A DNA stretch of 64,000 nucleotides from Psychrobacter pacificensis (GCF_900101915.1 NZ_FNAL01000006.1:62001-126000), one strand, 5' to 3'. Positions 17,878 through 27,970 are shown, counted from the stretch's first letter. Numbers and translations are program-made. The notes: generated by a model not told the origin, from the letters alone.

Positions 17878-18969
17878 CTATAGATTGAGCATGTCTTGGT
17901 GTTTCCATTGTTGTACTTTTACTTGTGCTTCAAATGCAGTCAAACTGTCATCAATGATACTCGAAATCAGAGTATCAAGTGCACTATTATCGGTGTCTAT
18001 TTGCGCAATACCACTGGCAATCGCCACCATCAATGCGTCAAGCCGCGCTGGATCAAGCAGGCGCTTATTTAAGGCATAAACAACGTTTTCACCGATGTTG
18101 TGTCCGACATGCTGCAGTTGTGATTCGATCAGGCTACCCGCGATAGGAATCATGCGCAAATAGCGTCGCAGCTCAGGAGTATTGGCTAGACCTTCTTCAA
18201 TAGCGTTGCCCATTTCGCTGGCTAATAGACTGCCACCACCTGATGAGGCAGTCAGCTCCTGTAGTTTTGGTGCAAGCTCTGAGCGCAGAATAGATAATAC
18301 AGCCGCTTCAATCTCAGCACGGTTGCGCGTGATGGCTGACTCGATAAAAGATTTGTGCGTTTCAGGGTTGGTCAATTCCTGCCTAAAATTTTGGATGGTC
18401 GTCAGGATGACACGATCAGAGAGCTCTTCTAATAATAGGTCAATATAGAACTTAATACGATTGATCCATGGCTGCGGGAGTACTTGGTAGCCAAGCTGGT
18501 ACAATCGGCGTCCGATAACAACGGCTCTAAATAACCGTAACAAACGTAGCTGCGGAAAACAGCCTAAGACTTCGTACCAGTGGACAAAAGGGAAGAAAAA
18601 CCAGCGATAATAGACTTTTTCTTTGATTGCGATTGCCCAGCGTAATAATAATTCAGCAACCAAAAATATGGTAAAAAACCCACCAGCGGTACGCAACGGC
18701 TTATGCAACGTCGCCTGATACCAACTTAGTCCTTCGCTGACTGACAGCCATTGTGCAGCATTGACACTAAAGTCGCTCATCAATACAGCATCCAGACTGA
18801 TCAGCAGAAGATCAATACTGATAGCGATAAGCATCACGATATCATAAGTGAGCTTTAAACGACTGGGTTTTGGACGGTTTGGCCTTGGTGGCTCACTATT
18901 TGCAAGATGAGGCGACACCGGTGCAGTTGCAATAGGCGGGCTGGTAGTAGGAGAGGCGGGCACAGTCAT
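17878..18969 (-). CDS. Membrane protein with ion-channel-like N-terminal half
   Basis: 363 residues. After a Pro-rich N terminus come a membrane helix (about 45-65), another near 95-115, then a segment WYEVLGCFPQLRLLRLFRAV with regularly spaced Arg residues, reminiscent of the S3/S4 region of voltage-gated channels. No selectivity filter or pore helix is recognisable. The C-terminal half is soluble and mostly helical, with a TNPETHKSFIESAITRNRAEIE region. It sits 76 bp upstream of minC on the same strand and may be co-transcribed. Function unknown. Confidence 0.6.
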   Translation of the reverse strand: MTVPASPTTSPPIATAPVSPHLANSEPPRPNRPKPSRLKLTYDIVMLIAISIDLLLISLDAVLMSDFSVNAAQWLSVSEGLSWYQATLHKPLRTAGGFFTIFLVAELLLRWAIAIKEKVYYRWFFFPFVHWYEVLGCFPQLRLLRLFRAVVIGRRLYQLGYQVLPQPWINRIKFYIDLLLEELSDRVILTTIQNFRQELTNPETHKSFIESAITRNRAEIEAAVLSILRSELAPKLQELTASSGGGSLLASEMGNAIEEGLANTPELRRYLRMIPIAGSLIESQLQHVGHNIGENVVYALNKRLLDPARLDALMVAIASGIAQIDTDNSALDTLISSIIDDSLTAFEAQVKVQQWKHQDMLNL

Positions 18970-19311
18970 ACCTTAATAAATGATAAATGGCACAAAGAAA
19001 TGAGTAAATTTTTGACGGCTATTAAAAATAACCATCAAAAATCGATGCGTACATGATTAATCACATTATCAATGAATAAGGCCAAAAAACAACCCATCTA
19101 TGATTAAAAATCATGCATAGCCACTTATAAAGTAATAATGATCATTTGCAACGCGACTATCATCAGTACAGTGCTCACATATCATCATTAACCCCTGCGT
19201 TATTGATTACTCAAGCGCTTATGGCAGTATGACTAGATTTTGTCCGTTATCGGACTATGAGTGCTGCGTCTTTTAAAAGGTATGTGATGACTTACGGCGT
19301 AAGTGAGTCAT
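18970..19311. other. Intergenic region, nothing recognised
   Basis: AT-rich sequence between the channel-like gene and the acyltransferase. It contains imperfect runs of ATCAT and AAAAA but no gene, clear terminator or repeat that I can support. Confidence 0.5.
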
Positions 19312-20277
19312 TTATTGAGCCGCTTGAGTTTTAGGGGCTGTCTCAAAATCAGCCAGCATGTCGGTGATGCGCTGATCTTTTTGACGCCAGATGTGTTCAA
19401 CCCAATCAAACATCTGCGCCTTTATTTCTTCATCATTTTCATAGCCGCCTTGCTTAATTCCCTCAAACAACGCATCTGGTATATCGATATATCTTAGATC
19501 CACGCCCAAACGTTTGATATTGCCTTTCCATAAATCACTATAGCTTGGCACACCATCAGGATAGACGATGGTCACATCCAGTATGCCATCGATATCCTCG
19601 CCTAGGGCGTTAATCGCAAGGGATAAGCCGCCTGCTCGTGGTTTTAGCAAGTGCGTATAAGGAGACTGCTGTTTGGCATGTTTGGCCTTGGTAAAGCGCG
19701 TACCTTCTAGATAGTTTAGCAAGGTGAACGGCTTGTCTTTTAAAAGGGCACAGGCACGCTTGGCCTCTTCGATATCCTTACCTTTAAGTGCTGGGTTTTT
19801 GGCGATGGCTTCTTTAGAGTGTCTGCGCATCATGGGGAAATCTAAAAAGTAAAAAGCTTGCCCAACGATGGGAATATAGATCAGCTCAAATTTAGTAAAA
19901 AAGCGCGTCAATGGCAGGCGCTTTTCGCCAATGTATTGCACGATGCTGGTATCGACCCAAGATTGGTGGTTGCTGACCAGAAGGTATTTACCATCGATGC
20001 GAATATCATCTGGTAGGCTGATACGCCAATCTTTGCGAGGCAGCATGTCATCGATTAGTGCACTGTTGCTGCTGATCCAGTAAGTCGCGATTTTGATGAC
20101 CGCTTTATCTGCAATAGGTGCACCGGTGATGACTTTGCCGACACCCATCAACCACAAAGGAATACTACCACCAAAGCTATTGGCAGTGATAACGCTTGCT
20201 GCTGTCGCTAATGAAACCGCCTTACCCAGTTTGGGCGTGCGTTTGTGCAGTTTTCGAATGGTAGATGTCAGTCGCAT
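19312..20277 (-). CDS. 1-acyl-glycerol-3-phosphate acyltransferase family protein (YihG-like)
   Basis: Membrane-associated PlsC-superfamily acyltransferase of 321 residues, expected to acylate lysophosphatidic acid or a related phospholipid. Catalytic block I is SNHQSWVDTSIVQY (the NHxxxxD motif). Block III is YLEGTRFTKAK, and a hydrophobic N-terminal helix lies near residues 20-45. The overall pattern (long C-terminal tail, YLEGTR instead of FPEGTR) resembles the YihG/LCLAT subgroup rather than house-keeping PlsC. Monocistronic. Confidence 0.85.
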   Translation of the reverse strand: MRLTSTIRKLHKRTPKLGKAVSLATAASVITANSFGGSIPLWLMGVGKVITGAPIADKAVIKIATYWISSNSALIDDMLPRKDWRISLPDDIRIDGKYLLVSNHQSWVDTSIVQYIGEKRLPLTRFFTKFELIYIPIVGQAFYFLDFPMMRRHSKEAIAKNPALKGKDIEEAKRACALLKDKPFTLLNYLEGTRFTKAKHAKQQSPYTHLLKPRAGGLSLAINALGEDIDGILDVTIVYPDGVPSYSDLWKGNIKRLGVDLRYIDIPDALFEGIKQGGYENDEEIKAQMFDWVEHIWRQKDQRITDMLADFETAPKTQAAQ

Positions 20278-20726
20278 GCTTAATCCTCTTGGTTCAGTTC
20301 AATTAATAAGTAAGCCATATATTTCACAAGTCGATGTTTTAAATATTGCCAAAACTGCTCATATGATTGATGACCAATAATCCAGTGGACTAAGCGCTAA
20401 TCATAGAAGCGTTGCTGATTAATTCCTGATACAGCGGTCATTTGACGATGAGAAATTTGGCCACATAATTTTAGCAGAAACATTTCGCAGTGTACGAGTG
20501 TAAACGTGACTAGCGATAACAAGGAACAGGTATTGGATAGTTTAGATGCTAAGAAATACCGTAAAGTTAATCTGCACTTCTCATACATAGGTGTGACAAA
20601 ATATTACACAGAGTTAGATTGTAATTGCCATAATAATGACGAAAGTAAATAAGTACTTAATAAGATTAACGGACAATCTTGATAAAGCACGATTTATAAT
20701 ATTTTTAAACTTATAGAGGAAATATC
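20278..20726. other. Intergenic region between divergent genes
   Basis: 449 bp holding the promoters of the acyltransferase and the OmpA-like lipoprotein. A 63-codon minus frame (20397-20588) lacks a plausible ribosome binding site or family signature and is not called. Confidence 0.5.
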
Positions 20727-21383
20727 ATGCGTAATACATTATTAATTGCAGCAGTAGCATCAGGTCTAGCACTTAGCGGTTGTACGACTGATCCAAACAC
20801 TGGGCAGCAACGTTTGAATAAAACTGCATTGGGCGGCCTAGTTGGTGCAGCAGGTGGCGCAACTATCTCAAAAGCAACAGGCGGCGAAAAGACTGGTCGT
20901 GATGCTGCTATCGGTGCAGCGCTGGGTGCTGGCGTTGGTTACTACATGGAGCGTCAGGCTCGTCAGCTTGAGCAGCAAATGGCTGGTACAGGCGTGACTG
21001 TTAACCAAGACCCAACCACCGGTAACATTGATCTTGTTATGCCAGGTAGCATCACTTTCTCATTTGATGATGCAACACTTAACTCATCATTCAAGCCAAC
21101 GCTAGACAAGCTTGCTTCAACCATGAACCAGTATAACCAGAACACAATCACGATCGCTGGTCACACTGATAGCCAAGGTTCAGCATCTTATAACATGGGT
21201 CTGTCACGCGACCGTGCTTACTCAGTTGCCAACTATCTAACGGCACGCGGTGTTGCTTCTAACCGTATCAATGTAGTTGCTTATGGCGAGTCACGTCCAG
21301 TTGCTACCAACAACACTGAATCTGGTCGTCAGCAAAACCGCCGTGTTGAGCTAACGGTTAATGCACCACAAAGCGTAAACTAA
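20727..21383 (+). CDS. OmpA-family lipoprotein with glycine-zipper domain (YiaD-like)
   Basis: Outer-membrane lipoprotein of 218 residues. The signal ends in LALSGC (Cys19). Next comes a Gly-rich glycine-zipper region (LGGLVGAAGGATISKATGG and AAIGAALGAGVGYY), then a C-terminal OmpA/MotB peptidoglycan-binding domain with ITIAGHTDSQGS and LSRDRAYSVANYL and the terminal RRVELTV. It should tether the outer membrane to peptidoglycan. AGAGGAAA ribosome binding site; single-gene unit with its own terminator. Confidence 0.92.
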   Translation: MRNTLLIAAVASGLALSGCTTDPNTGQQRLNKTALGGLVGAAGGATISKATGGEKTGRDAAIGAALGAGVGYYMERQARQLEQQMAGTGVTVNQDPTTGNIDLVMPGSITFSFDDATLNSSFKPTLDKLASTMNQYNQNTITIAGHTDSQGSASYNMGLSRDRAYSVANYLTARGVASNRINVVAYGESRPVATNNTESGRQQNRRVELTVNAPQSVN

Positions 21384-21441
21384 TTGACAGTTCTGTATAG
21401 CTATTTGGTAGGTGCAAATGATTTTCACGCACTTATCTAGC

Positions 21442-21473
21442 AAAAAGAGTCAGCAATATGCTGGCTCTTTTTT
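21442..21473 (+). terminator. Rho-independent terminator of the OmpA-like gene
   Basis: Hairpin AAAGAGTCAGC/GCTGGCTCTTT with a short AATAT loop and T6 tail, 58 bp after the stop codon. Confidence 0.88.
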
Positions 21474-21626
21474 ATGCGCTAAATTTTGGTTCATTAAACT
21501 CGATAGTTAGGATAGCGCAGGTATAATGTAATGTCTGCTGTCCAAAATAGAATAGTGCTCGTTTAGTATTTGATAACATTTTATAAAAGGATCATAAAGA
21601 TTAATGATTATTAACATAAAATTAAG

Positions 21627-21647
21627 TATTGATAACGATTATCAATA
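21627..21647. promoter_or_regulatory. Candidate Fur box
   Basis: Near-perfect palindrome of 8-base arms TATTGATA/TATCAATA around ACGAT. It resembles the GATAATGAT-type ferric-uptake-regulator operator and lies about 170 bp before the first imelysin gene. This fits iron control of the downstream operon. The assignment rests on motif similarity only. Confidence 0.65.
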
Positions 21648-21813
21648 ACACTATAATTTGTTAGTGTTTTATTACTGAATAGTTACAAGCTTGATAATAT
21701 GCGATAAGCATAAATATACGAGATCAAATCAGCTGATTAAGGCGTGATTTGATAATCGATATGATGGAAGCCATTTAACCAAAACGAATTTTGCTATCTC
21801 TTTGAGGATTTGT

Positions 21814-23271
21814 ATGACGATTACCACAGAAACACGCCGTAAGATTTTACCAACTACTTTAGCTGTTGCACTTGCAGGATTGTTAATGGTATCGGGCTGT
21901 ACCAAAAAAACCGAAGAAGACTCTGCTGCTACTGAGACGCAGACAGAGGTTGTAAGCACAGAAACAGGCGACAATACAGAAATATCAGCTGCCGAAAAAG
22001 CACATATTGATAGGTTAGTCATCAGCTACGCAAATATGGCCCATGCAGCCTACAAGGATTCGCTAGAGACAGCCAAAAAACTCCAGACAGCGGTAAATAC
22101 GTTTGTGGCAACACCGACACAAGCCAACCTTGATGCTGCCAAAGCTGCGTACAAAGCGGCTCGTCAGCCGTATTCGCAGACGGAAATTTTCCGTTTTGAT
22201 GAAGGGTTTGTGACGGCAAATGATAAGCGCGCGATCAAAAGCGTCGATAGCTGGGAAGGTCAAATCAACGCTTGGCCGCTAGATGAGGCGCTGATCGATT
22301 ATGTCAGTGATGACTATGAAGGTGAGTACAACAGTCAAGAAAATATCATCAATAGCGATAGCATTACGGTCGGTAGTACCAAGCAAGATACCAGTACAAT
22401 TACACCTGAGCTGCTTGCCGACATGAACGAGATCGGTGGTAGCGAAGCCAATGTAACGACTGGCTATCATGCGATTGAGTTTATGCTATGGGGTCAAGAC
22501 ACCAATGGCGTAAAAGAGGGCGCGGGTAATCGCCCAGTCACTGATTATGTGACGGAAGCTGGACAATGTACCAGCGGTGATACGGTTAATGAAGATGCCA
22601 GTATTTGTGAGCGCCGCGGTGAGTTCTTAAAAGCCGCTACTCAACTACTGGTGGATGATTTGACGGCGATGGAAGCCCAGTGGCAGCCTGATACCGAGAA
22701 TACGCTACGTAGTGATTTGATGGCGCGTAAATACGACAATGGCCTGCGTCAGATTATGTACCAAATGGGTAGTTTAGCATTAGGTGAGTTGGCCTCTGAG
22801 CGTATGCAGGTCGCTTTTGTCACAGGGTCTACCGAAGATGAGCATGAGTGCTTTAGTGATTTGACGCATCTGAGCTATGCCAATAATGTCCGCGGTATCC
22901 AAAATGTCTTTAATGGTAGCTACCAGACAGTCGCTGGTAAAACAGTCGGTGGCTATGGTGTTAAAGACTATCTCGTTGACAGCAGTCATGTAGAGGAAGC
23001 TGATAAATTGGCCGCTGACTTTAGTAAAGTCGAAGGTGCATTCAACGTCATGGTTGAAAAGGGCGAGAAAGAAGGCATCAAAATTGACCAAATGATTGCA
23101 ACGGTTGGTCAGGCAAGTCAAGAAGGCGTTTCTGCTGAAGAGCAGAATATCCGTCGCGGCTGGGTAGAAGCGGGTATTAATAGCTTGCAAGAGCTGACCG
23201 CTGGTATCGAAAATGCCGCAAAAGCTGTTGGTATTGATAATCTTGATGCAGATGCAGGGTCACAGTTTTAA
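21814..23271 (+). CDS. Imelysin-family iron-regulated lipoprotein (IrpA-like)
   Basis: Periplasmic-facing lipoprotein of 485 residues from the ATG at 21814 (GAGG at 21805 favours it over the TTG at 21802). The signal ends GLLMVSGC. The imelysin domain is marked by the GxHxxE motif at Gly217-His219-Glu222 in GYHAIEFMLWGQD, a putative metal-binding site. The family is linked to iron acquisition or sensing, but its exact biochemistry is not settled. First gene of an imelysin/di-haem oxidoreductase/imelysin/DUF1513 cluster behind a Fur-like box. Confidence 0.88.
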   Translation: MTITTETRRKILPTTLAVALAGLLMVSGCTKKTEEDSAATETQTEVVSTETGDNTEISAAEKAHIDRLVISYANMAHAAYKDSLETAKKLQTAVNTFVATPTQANLDAAKAAYKAARQPYSQTEIFRFDEGFVTANDKRAIKSVDSWEGQINAWPLDEALIDYVSDDYEGEYNSQENIINSDSITVGSTKQDTSTITPELLADMNEIGGSEANVTTGYHAIEFMLWGQDTNGVKEGAGNRPVTDYVTEAGQCTSGDTVNEDASICERRGEFLKAATQLLVDDLTAMEAQWQPDTENTLRSDLMARKYDNGLRQIMYQMGSLALGELASERMQVAFVTGSTEDEHECFSDLTHLSYANNVRGIQNVFNGSYQTVAGKTVGGYGVKDYLVDSSHVEEADKLAADFSKVEGAFNVMVEKGEKEGIKIDQMIATVGQASQEGVSAEEQNIRRGWVEAGINSLQELTAGIENAAKAVGIDNLDADAGSQF

Positions 23272-23341
23272 GCAGACACCAAGTAGCTAAAAGGTGCTTA
23301 TTATCTGTATAAGACGTACCTTGATAAAATGATCAGTTGGG

Positions 23342-23381
23342 TAAATAGACGTTATCAACGATGGTTGGCAACGTCTATTTA
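23342..23381. repeat. Large hairpin between imelysin and oxidoreductase genes
   Basis: Twelve-base arms (TAAATAGACGTT and AACGTCTATTTA) separated by 16 bases, with no T tract after it. Could act as an mRNA-stabilising or partial termination structure inside the operon. Confidence 0.55.
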
Positions 23382-23491
23382 TCCGTTTCAAAATAGGCCA
23401 ATAAGGCTATATTCTGAACCAGACTATCGATACCAATGACAACGTGATCGATATCGACTTGATGATTCTACTCTCAAAACTAAGGCGCTTG

Positions 23492-25147
23492 ATGTTTATG
23501 AAAGCCATCTATCCAAAGTCTTCTGTTTTTCTTCTTGCTTCTGCCATAATACAAAATTTGCCATCCAAGCTTGCACTGCTCATGATGGGTGCAGCGGCGC
23601 TAAGCGCATGTCAACCAGCTGATAGCGTTTCGAATAAGACCTCGGATAATGAGGGCAGCGCAAGCACCAGTGAAACAACTCAACCGCTCACCTTTGAACG
23701 TGCCGAAAATATCGAAGCACTGGCTGGCGTGCCGATGCAGCAATTGATCAGCTTTGATCCTCAAGAGATCAAGCAAGGCGGTGATACGGGTATCAGTATT
23801 ACCAGTGCTGAAAGCTACTCTAAGCCTTCATCGAACCTGACAGCGTCGCGTAAGGGTTCGTTTTTTATCGGTAATGCATTCTTTAAGCAGCCTTGGGTCG
23901 TCGCTCCTGCCAGTACCGACAGTCGAGATGGGCTTGGTGCGCTATTCAATGTGGCGGCTTGTCAGTCTTGCCATATCAAAGACGGCCGCGGTCATGCGCC
24001 CATGACTGCCGATGATGATGCGGACAGTTTATTGCTTCGTCTCTCTATGCCAGCAACAACGGATGAGCAGCGACAACAGTTACAGGACTCGCTGATTGAA
24101 AAGGTCGTCCACCCTATGTATGGTGGGCAATTGCAAGATCGGGGTATCCAAGGTGTCCCTGCTGAAGCCAGAATTGCGGTGCAGTGGACAGATAAGCCAG
24201 TCACTTTCGCTGATGGGCATATTGAGACGCTACGTGCGCCAACCTTTAATCTGACCAACCCTGGTTATGGCGCTTTTGATGAGGCGATGATGGTATCACC
24301 ACGAGTGGCACTGCCTATGATTGGGCTTGGGCTGCTAGAGCAAATACCTGAGGATGATATTAAAAAACAAGCAAACGATAATAGCAATAGCGACATCAGT
24401 GGTAAGTTCAATTGGGTGATGGATCCACAGACTGGCAAACGTGCGCTTGGACGTTTTGGCTGGAAAGCCGGTCAAACCAAACTGATTACCCAGAATCAAA
24501 GTGCCTTTAACGAAGACATGGGTTTGACGTCAAACATTCGTCCTCATGAGTCCTGCATGCCGACACAGACCGCCTGCTTCAATGCGACAACAGGTGCTGA
24601 TGAGCAAGGCAATGGCAAACCGCCTGTGGAAGTGAACGATGATGTTGCCAAGTTTGTGGAGTTTTATACCCGTAATTTGGCAGTGCCGCACCGCCGTAAT
24701 GCGGATGATGCGCTGGTACTGGCGGGTAAAAAGCGTTTTTATGACATGGGCTGTCAAAGCTGCCATACACCAAGATATCAGTTGCCAAAAACTGACGATG
24801 ATCATCTTGAGCAGCATGGACAAGTGATTTATCCTTACACCGATTTATTGCTGCACGACATGGGAGATGCTCTCGCTGATCGTACCATCGCAGGTAAGCT
24901 TCCACCAAAAGATGCTCAAGTTGAGTTTTTAGCCAATTCTTATGAATGGCGCACGCCCGCACTTTGGGGTGTGGGACTTGCGCAAACGGTTGATCCACAA
25001 GCGACGTTTTTGCATGATGGACGCGCTCGTACACTGATGGAAGCGGTTCTTTGGCACGGCGGAGAAGCCGAAAAGCAACAGCAACAAGTATTGAAATTAG
25101 ACAAGCAAGGTCGCGCCGAGCTAAATGCGTTCTTAAAGTCGCTATAA
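23492..25147 (+). CDS. Di-haem oxidoreductase (DHOR / thiol oxidoreductase-like) lipoprotein
   Basis: Periplasmic c-type cytochrome. Two CXXCH haem sites are visible: ACQSCHIKDGRGH in the first third and GCQSCHTPRYQ near the C-terminal quarter. LWGVGLAQ and FLHDGRARTLMEAVLWHGGEA near the end are typical of the DHOR family found beside imelysins. The signal sequence ends LSAC, which suggests lipidation. Upstream GTG (23444) and ATG (23462) are possible, but ATGs at 23492/23498 begin a normal signal peptide. Likely transfers electrons for iron redox handling in this operon. Confidence 0.87.
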   Translation: MFMKAIYPKSSVFLLASAIIQNLPSKLALLMMGAAALSACQPADSVSNKTSDNEGSASTSETTQPLTFERAENIEALAGVPMQQLISFDPQEIKQGGDTGISITSAESYSKPSSNLTASRKGSFFIGNAFFKQPWVVAPASTDSRDGLGALFNVAACQSCHIKDGRGHAPMTADDDADSLLLRLSMPATTDEQRQQLQDSLIEKVVHPMYGGQLQDRGIQGVPAEARIAVQWTDKPVTFADGHIETLRAPTFNLTNPGYGAFDEAMMVSPRVALPMIGLGLLEQIPEDDIKKQANDNSNSDISGKFNWVMDPQTGKRALGRFGWKAGQTKLITQNQSAFNEDMGLTSNIRPHESCMPTQTACFNATTGADEQGNGKPPVEVNDDVAKFVEFYTRNLAVPHRRNADDALVLAGKKRFYDMGCQSCHTPRYQLPKTDDDHLEQHGQVIYPYTDLLLHDMGDALADRTIAGKLPPKDAQVEFLANSYEWRTPALWGVGLAQTVDPQATFLHDGRARTLMEAVLWHGGEAEKQQQQVLKLDKQGRAELNAFLKSL

Positions 25148-25230
25148 TAAGGTCACTGTAATACAGTCACTATTATAAAATCAGCACAAAAACGCTATAA
25201 ATTACTACCTATAACATTACCGAGAAATCT

Positions 25231-26382
25231 ATGAAAATAAATCACGCTTTGGCGATGGCGCTATCTGCATTGAGTGCCGGTCTGCTGATCAGCTGTGTTA
25301 AACCTGCCGACGACAACAAATCTGCAGAAGTGGATAGTCAAGAAGTTGCAAAAGACAATACAGCTACTGACAGCTCAGCAGAAAGCAGCAAGGAAAGCAC
25401 TGAGCAGATCGTTGCGGTAGATATCAGCCCTGAGACTCAAAAAACGTATTTGACGCATGTGGCAGAGGACATTGTGATTCCTGTGTATGCTGATGCCGCA
25501 AAGCAAAGTGATCTATTAAATGAATTGGCGCAGAAACATTGTCAGCAAGCACCCGTCAGCGGCGCTGAGCTACAGGCATTACGCGCGCAGTGGTTAGTAT
25601 TGGCACAAGCGTGGTCGGGTGCTGAGATGATTAATTTTGGTCCTGCGACTGCCAGCATGAGCAATTTGTACATCAACTATTATCCTGATGAGCGCGGCTT
25701 GGTACATAGCGGTGTGTCTGATTTGATTGCTGCCAATCCAACACTCACGCCAGAGCAGCTCGCGGGCGAGAGCGCTATCGTACAGGGTGTACCAGGACTA
25801 GAAGAAGCCTTGTTTGCCAATGAGAGCTTAAATGCTGGTCAATGCGCTTACGTGATTAGTGCGAGTAGTGCCTTGAGCACACGCCTAAAAGACATCGAGA
25901 AAAACTGGCAGCAAAACGCGACTGAGTTATTGGCGATAGAGCAAACAGCAGAGAGCGATCAAGGCTTGAACCAATGGTTTAACTCGCTATTGTCATTGGT
26001 TGAAACGATGAAGTCTAACGCCATTGACCAGCCGCTCGGTCTGACGGGTAAAGCAAAAGGTCATTTGCCAGCGGCTACGGCTGGTCAAAGCCGTGCTATT
26101 ATCAATGCAAAACTAGACGCCATCAATAAAGCCATGACAGATCCCGTATTGACGGCGATACTTAATAGCAATGATGAGAGCACAGTCGCTAATAATCTAT
26201 CGACGGCATTGGCTGACACGACCACTTTATTGGCACAAATGCCAGAAGATTTATCAGCCGCAGACAAAGACGATCAGCAGGCGCTATATGACCATCTCAC
26301 TACCGTCACTCGCTTGATTAAACGCGAGCTAATTCCAGCACTCGGTATCCGCGTAGGCTTTAATAGCACCGATGGCGATTAA
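25231..26382 (+). CDS. Second imelysin-family lipoprotein
   Basis: 383 residues with a signal peptide ending GLLISC and an acidic Ser/Asp-rich linker before the imelysin domain. The GxHxxE motif is replaced by QGVPGLEEALFA, which resembles the RGLPALEYLLF form of the second imelysin in such operons. The Glu remains but the His does not. It starts 83 bp after the oxidoreductase and 3 bp before the DUF1513 gene, so it is in the same transcription unit. Confidence 0.85.
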   Translation: MKINHALAMALSALSAGLLISCVKPADDNKSAEVDSQEVAKDNTATDSSAESSKESTEQIVAVDISPETQKTYLTHVAEDIVIPVYADAAKQSDLLNELAQKHCQQAPVSGAELQALRAQWLVLAQAWSGAEMINFGPATASMSNLYINYYPDERGLVHSGVSDLIAANPTLTPEQLAGESAIVQGVPGLEEALFANESLNAGQCAYVISASSALSTRLKDIEKNWQQNATELLAIEQTAESDQGLNQWFNSLLSLVETMKSNAIDQPLGLTGKAKGHLPAATAGQSRAIINAKLDAINKAMTDPVLTAILNSNDESTVANNLSTALADTTTLLAQMPEDLSAADKDDQQALYDHLTTVTRLIKRELIPALGIRVGFNSTDGD

Positions 26383-26385
26383 GGG

Positions 26386-27921
26386 ATGTCTACTACTAAA
26401 GGCAATACGATGTCAGAAGATGAGCGCCATGACAGATTAGATGAGCCAAAAGCCAGTTCAATAAGCCGTGAGCTTTTGACGACGTCAATGCTCACGGCAG
26501 TCGGCACCGCGGCTCTGATTGGTATTCACCATCATTATCGTAAGCAGCAGCATCCAAATGCCAGTTTACAAGATTATGTGGCGGGTATGCGAGCGCAGTT
26601 ACAAGTATTACAGTCGGGCGCTGGCTTAACGCCAAACCTTAAAAGCTTTCGCTATGCTTGTCAGCAAGCAGCGGTGTCATGGCAGCAGGCTTATCATCAA
26701 GCGATAGATGTTAAGAGTAACGTGCTTGATCTTACTGCTGTGCATACGACGACCATGCTCGTACGGCCTGTTCGCTGGGTCAGCGGCGTTGCCTCTATGC
26801 CAAAAAATAACGCGTCATTGAATCAAAATGAGCATGACTTTGGCGTGGTAGGTATTGATGCCGATAGACAAATCGTTTGGCAGACGACCATGCCTGAGCG
26901 TGTCCATGACATCGTTGTTCAGCCTACAAATGTATCTGAATCTCAAGTTCAGGATAGCAATGTCGACCAAAGGCGCGATGTCGTCGTCATGGGTCGTCGT
27001 CCAAGTGAAAAATTCTGGGTGCTTGATGCCTCAAATGGACAAGTACAACATGCGATCAAAGCGGATTTACATCGTCACTTTTATGGTCATGCTTGCTATA
27101 GCTTAGATGGTGAGCTGCTGTATGTGACTGAAAATGACACCGTCAGTCTGGCAGGTAAAATCGGTGTTTATGATACTAACGACGCTTATAAAAAAGTAGC
27201 AGAATTTAACTCTTATGGCATCGGCCCGCATGAGCTGATTATGCATCCCGATGGAGAGACATTAGTCATTGCAAACGGTGGCATTAAGACTGAGCAGGCC
27301 TCACGTGAAGAGCTAAATTTAGATACTATGCGACCATCGCTAGTCTACCTCAATCGTCATGATGGCACACTGCTTGAGCAAGTGGTGCCTGAGCACAATC
27401 AGATGAGCATACGTCATTTAGCGATGCACAATGATGGCACTGTCATGATCGGTATTCAGTTCCAAGGCGAAAAGCATATCAATGTACCGTTAGTACTGAC
27501 TCACCAGCGCGGTGATGTTAGCTTTACGCCACTGACTATGCCAAACAATCAATGGCAACGCTTTCATCAATATATTGCGAGCGTCGCCGTTGATAGCGAC
27601 CGTAATTTGCTTTGTGTGACCACTCCGATTGGTGGCTGTGCGGCAATTTATGACTTACATACTCGAAAGTTGATTGATGATGTGAGCTTGCCAGATTGTG
27701 CAGGGGCATCCGTCTTATCCAGTGCCAATAGATCAACGAACAAAGTCGACGATCCTATCGAGTCATCAGGATTTATTGTGAGTGATGGGCAAGGGCAATT
27801 GACCGCGTTAAGAGTGAGTGTTTCGTCAGATTCAAAATTGAATGGTAAAGATGATAAGCATATTAGTACAGACAGCCAGTTGCATATGATGTCCTTTGAT
27901 AACCATTTGCAAGCGTTATAA
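26386..27921 (+). CDS. DUF1513 beta-propeller-like protein of the imelysin operon
   Basis: 511 residues. A single hydrophobic segment near residues 29-46 (LLTTSMLTAVGTAALIGI) is preceded by SRE, a possible degenerate export signal. The body has repeats typical of YncE/WD-like propellers, for example FGVVGIDADRQIVWQT, HFYGHACYSLDGELLYVTEND, GIGPHELIMHPDGETLVIANGG and SIRHLAMHNDGTVMIGIQFQG. DUF1513 proteins regularly accompany imelysin and DHOR genes; the role is undefined. Starts 3 bp after the previous stop; an ATG 24 bases downstream is an alternative start. Confidence 0.83.
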   Translation: MSTTKGNTMSEDERHDRLDEPKASSISRELLTTSMLTAVGTAALIGIHHHYRKQQHPNASLQDYVAGMRAQLQVLQSGAGLTPNLKSFRYACQQAAVSWQQAYHQAIDVKSNVLDLTAVHTTTMLVRPVRWVSGVASMPKNNASLNQNEHDFGVVGIDADRQIVWQTTMPERVHDIVVQPTNVSESQVQDSNVDQRRDVVVMGRRPSEKFWVLDASNGQVQHAIKADLHRHFYGHACYSLDGELLYVTENDTVSLAGKIGVYDTNDAYKKVAEFNSYGIGPHELIMHPDGETLVIANGGIKTEQASREELNLDTMRPSLVYLNRHDGTLLEQVVPEHNQMSIRHLAMHNDGTVMIGIQFQGEKHINVPLVLTHQRGDVSFTPLTMPNNQWQRFHQYIASVAVDSDRNLLCVTTPIGGCAAIYDLHTRKLIDDVSLPDCAGASVLSSANRSTNKVDDPIESSGFIVSDGQGQLTALRVSVSSDSKLNGKDDKHISTDSQLHMMSFDNHLQAL

Positions 27922-27970
27922 TACGTAGCCATTGGCACAGTTACTGTCATTGAGGAGATAAAACATTAGC

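Noticed and set aside
24579..25034. 151-codon minus-strand frame inside the di-haem oxidoreductase
   Set aside because: Antisense to a gene with two haem motifs; no plausible protein features.
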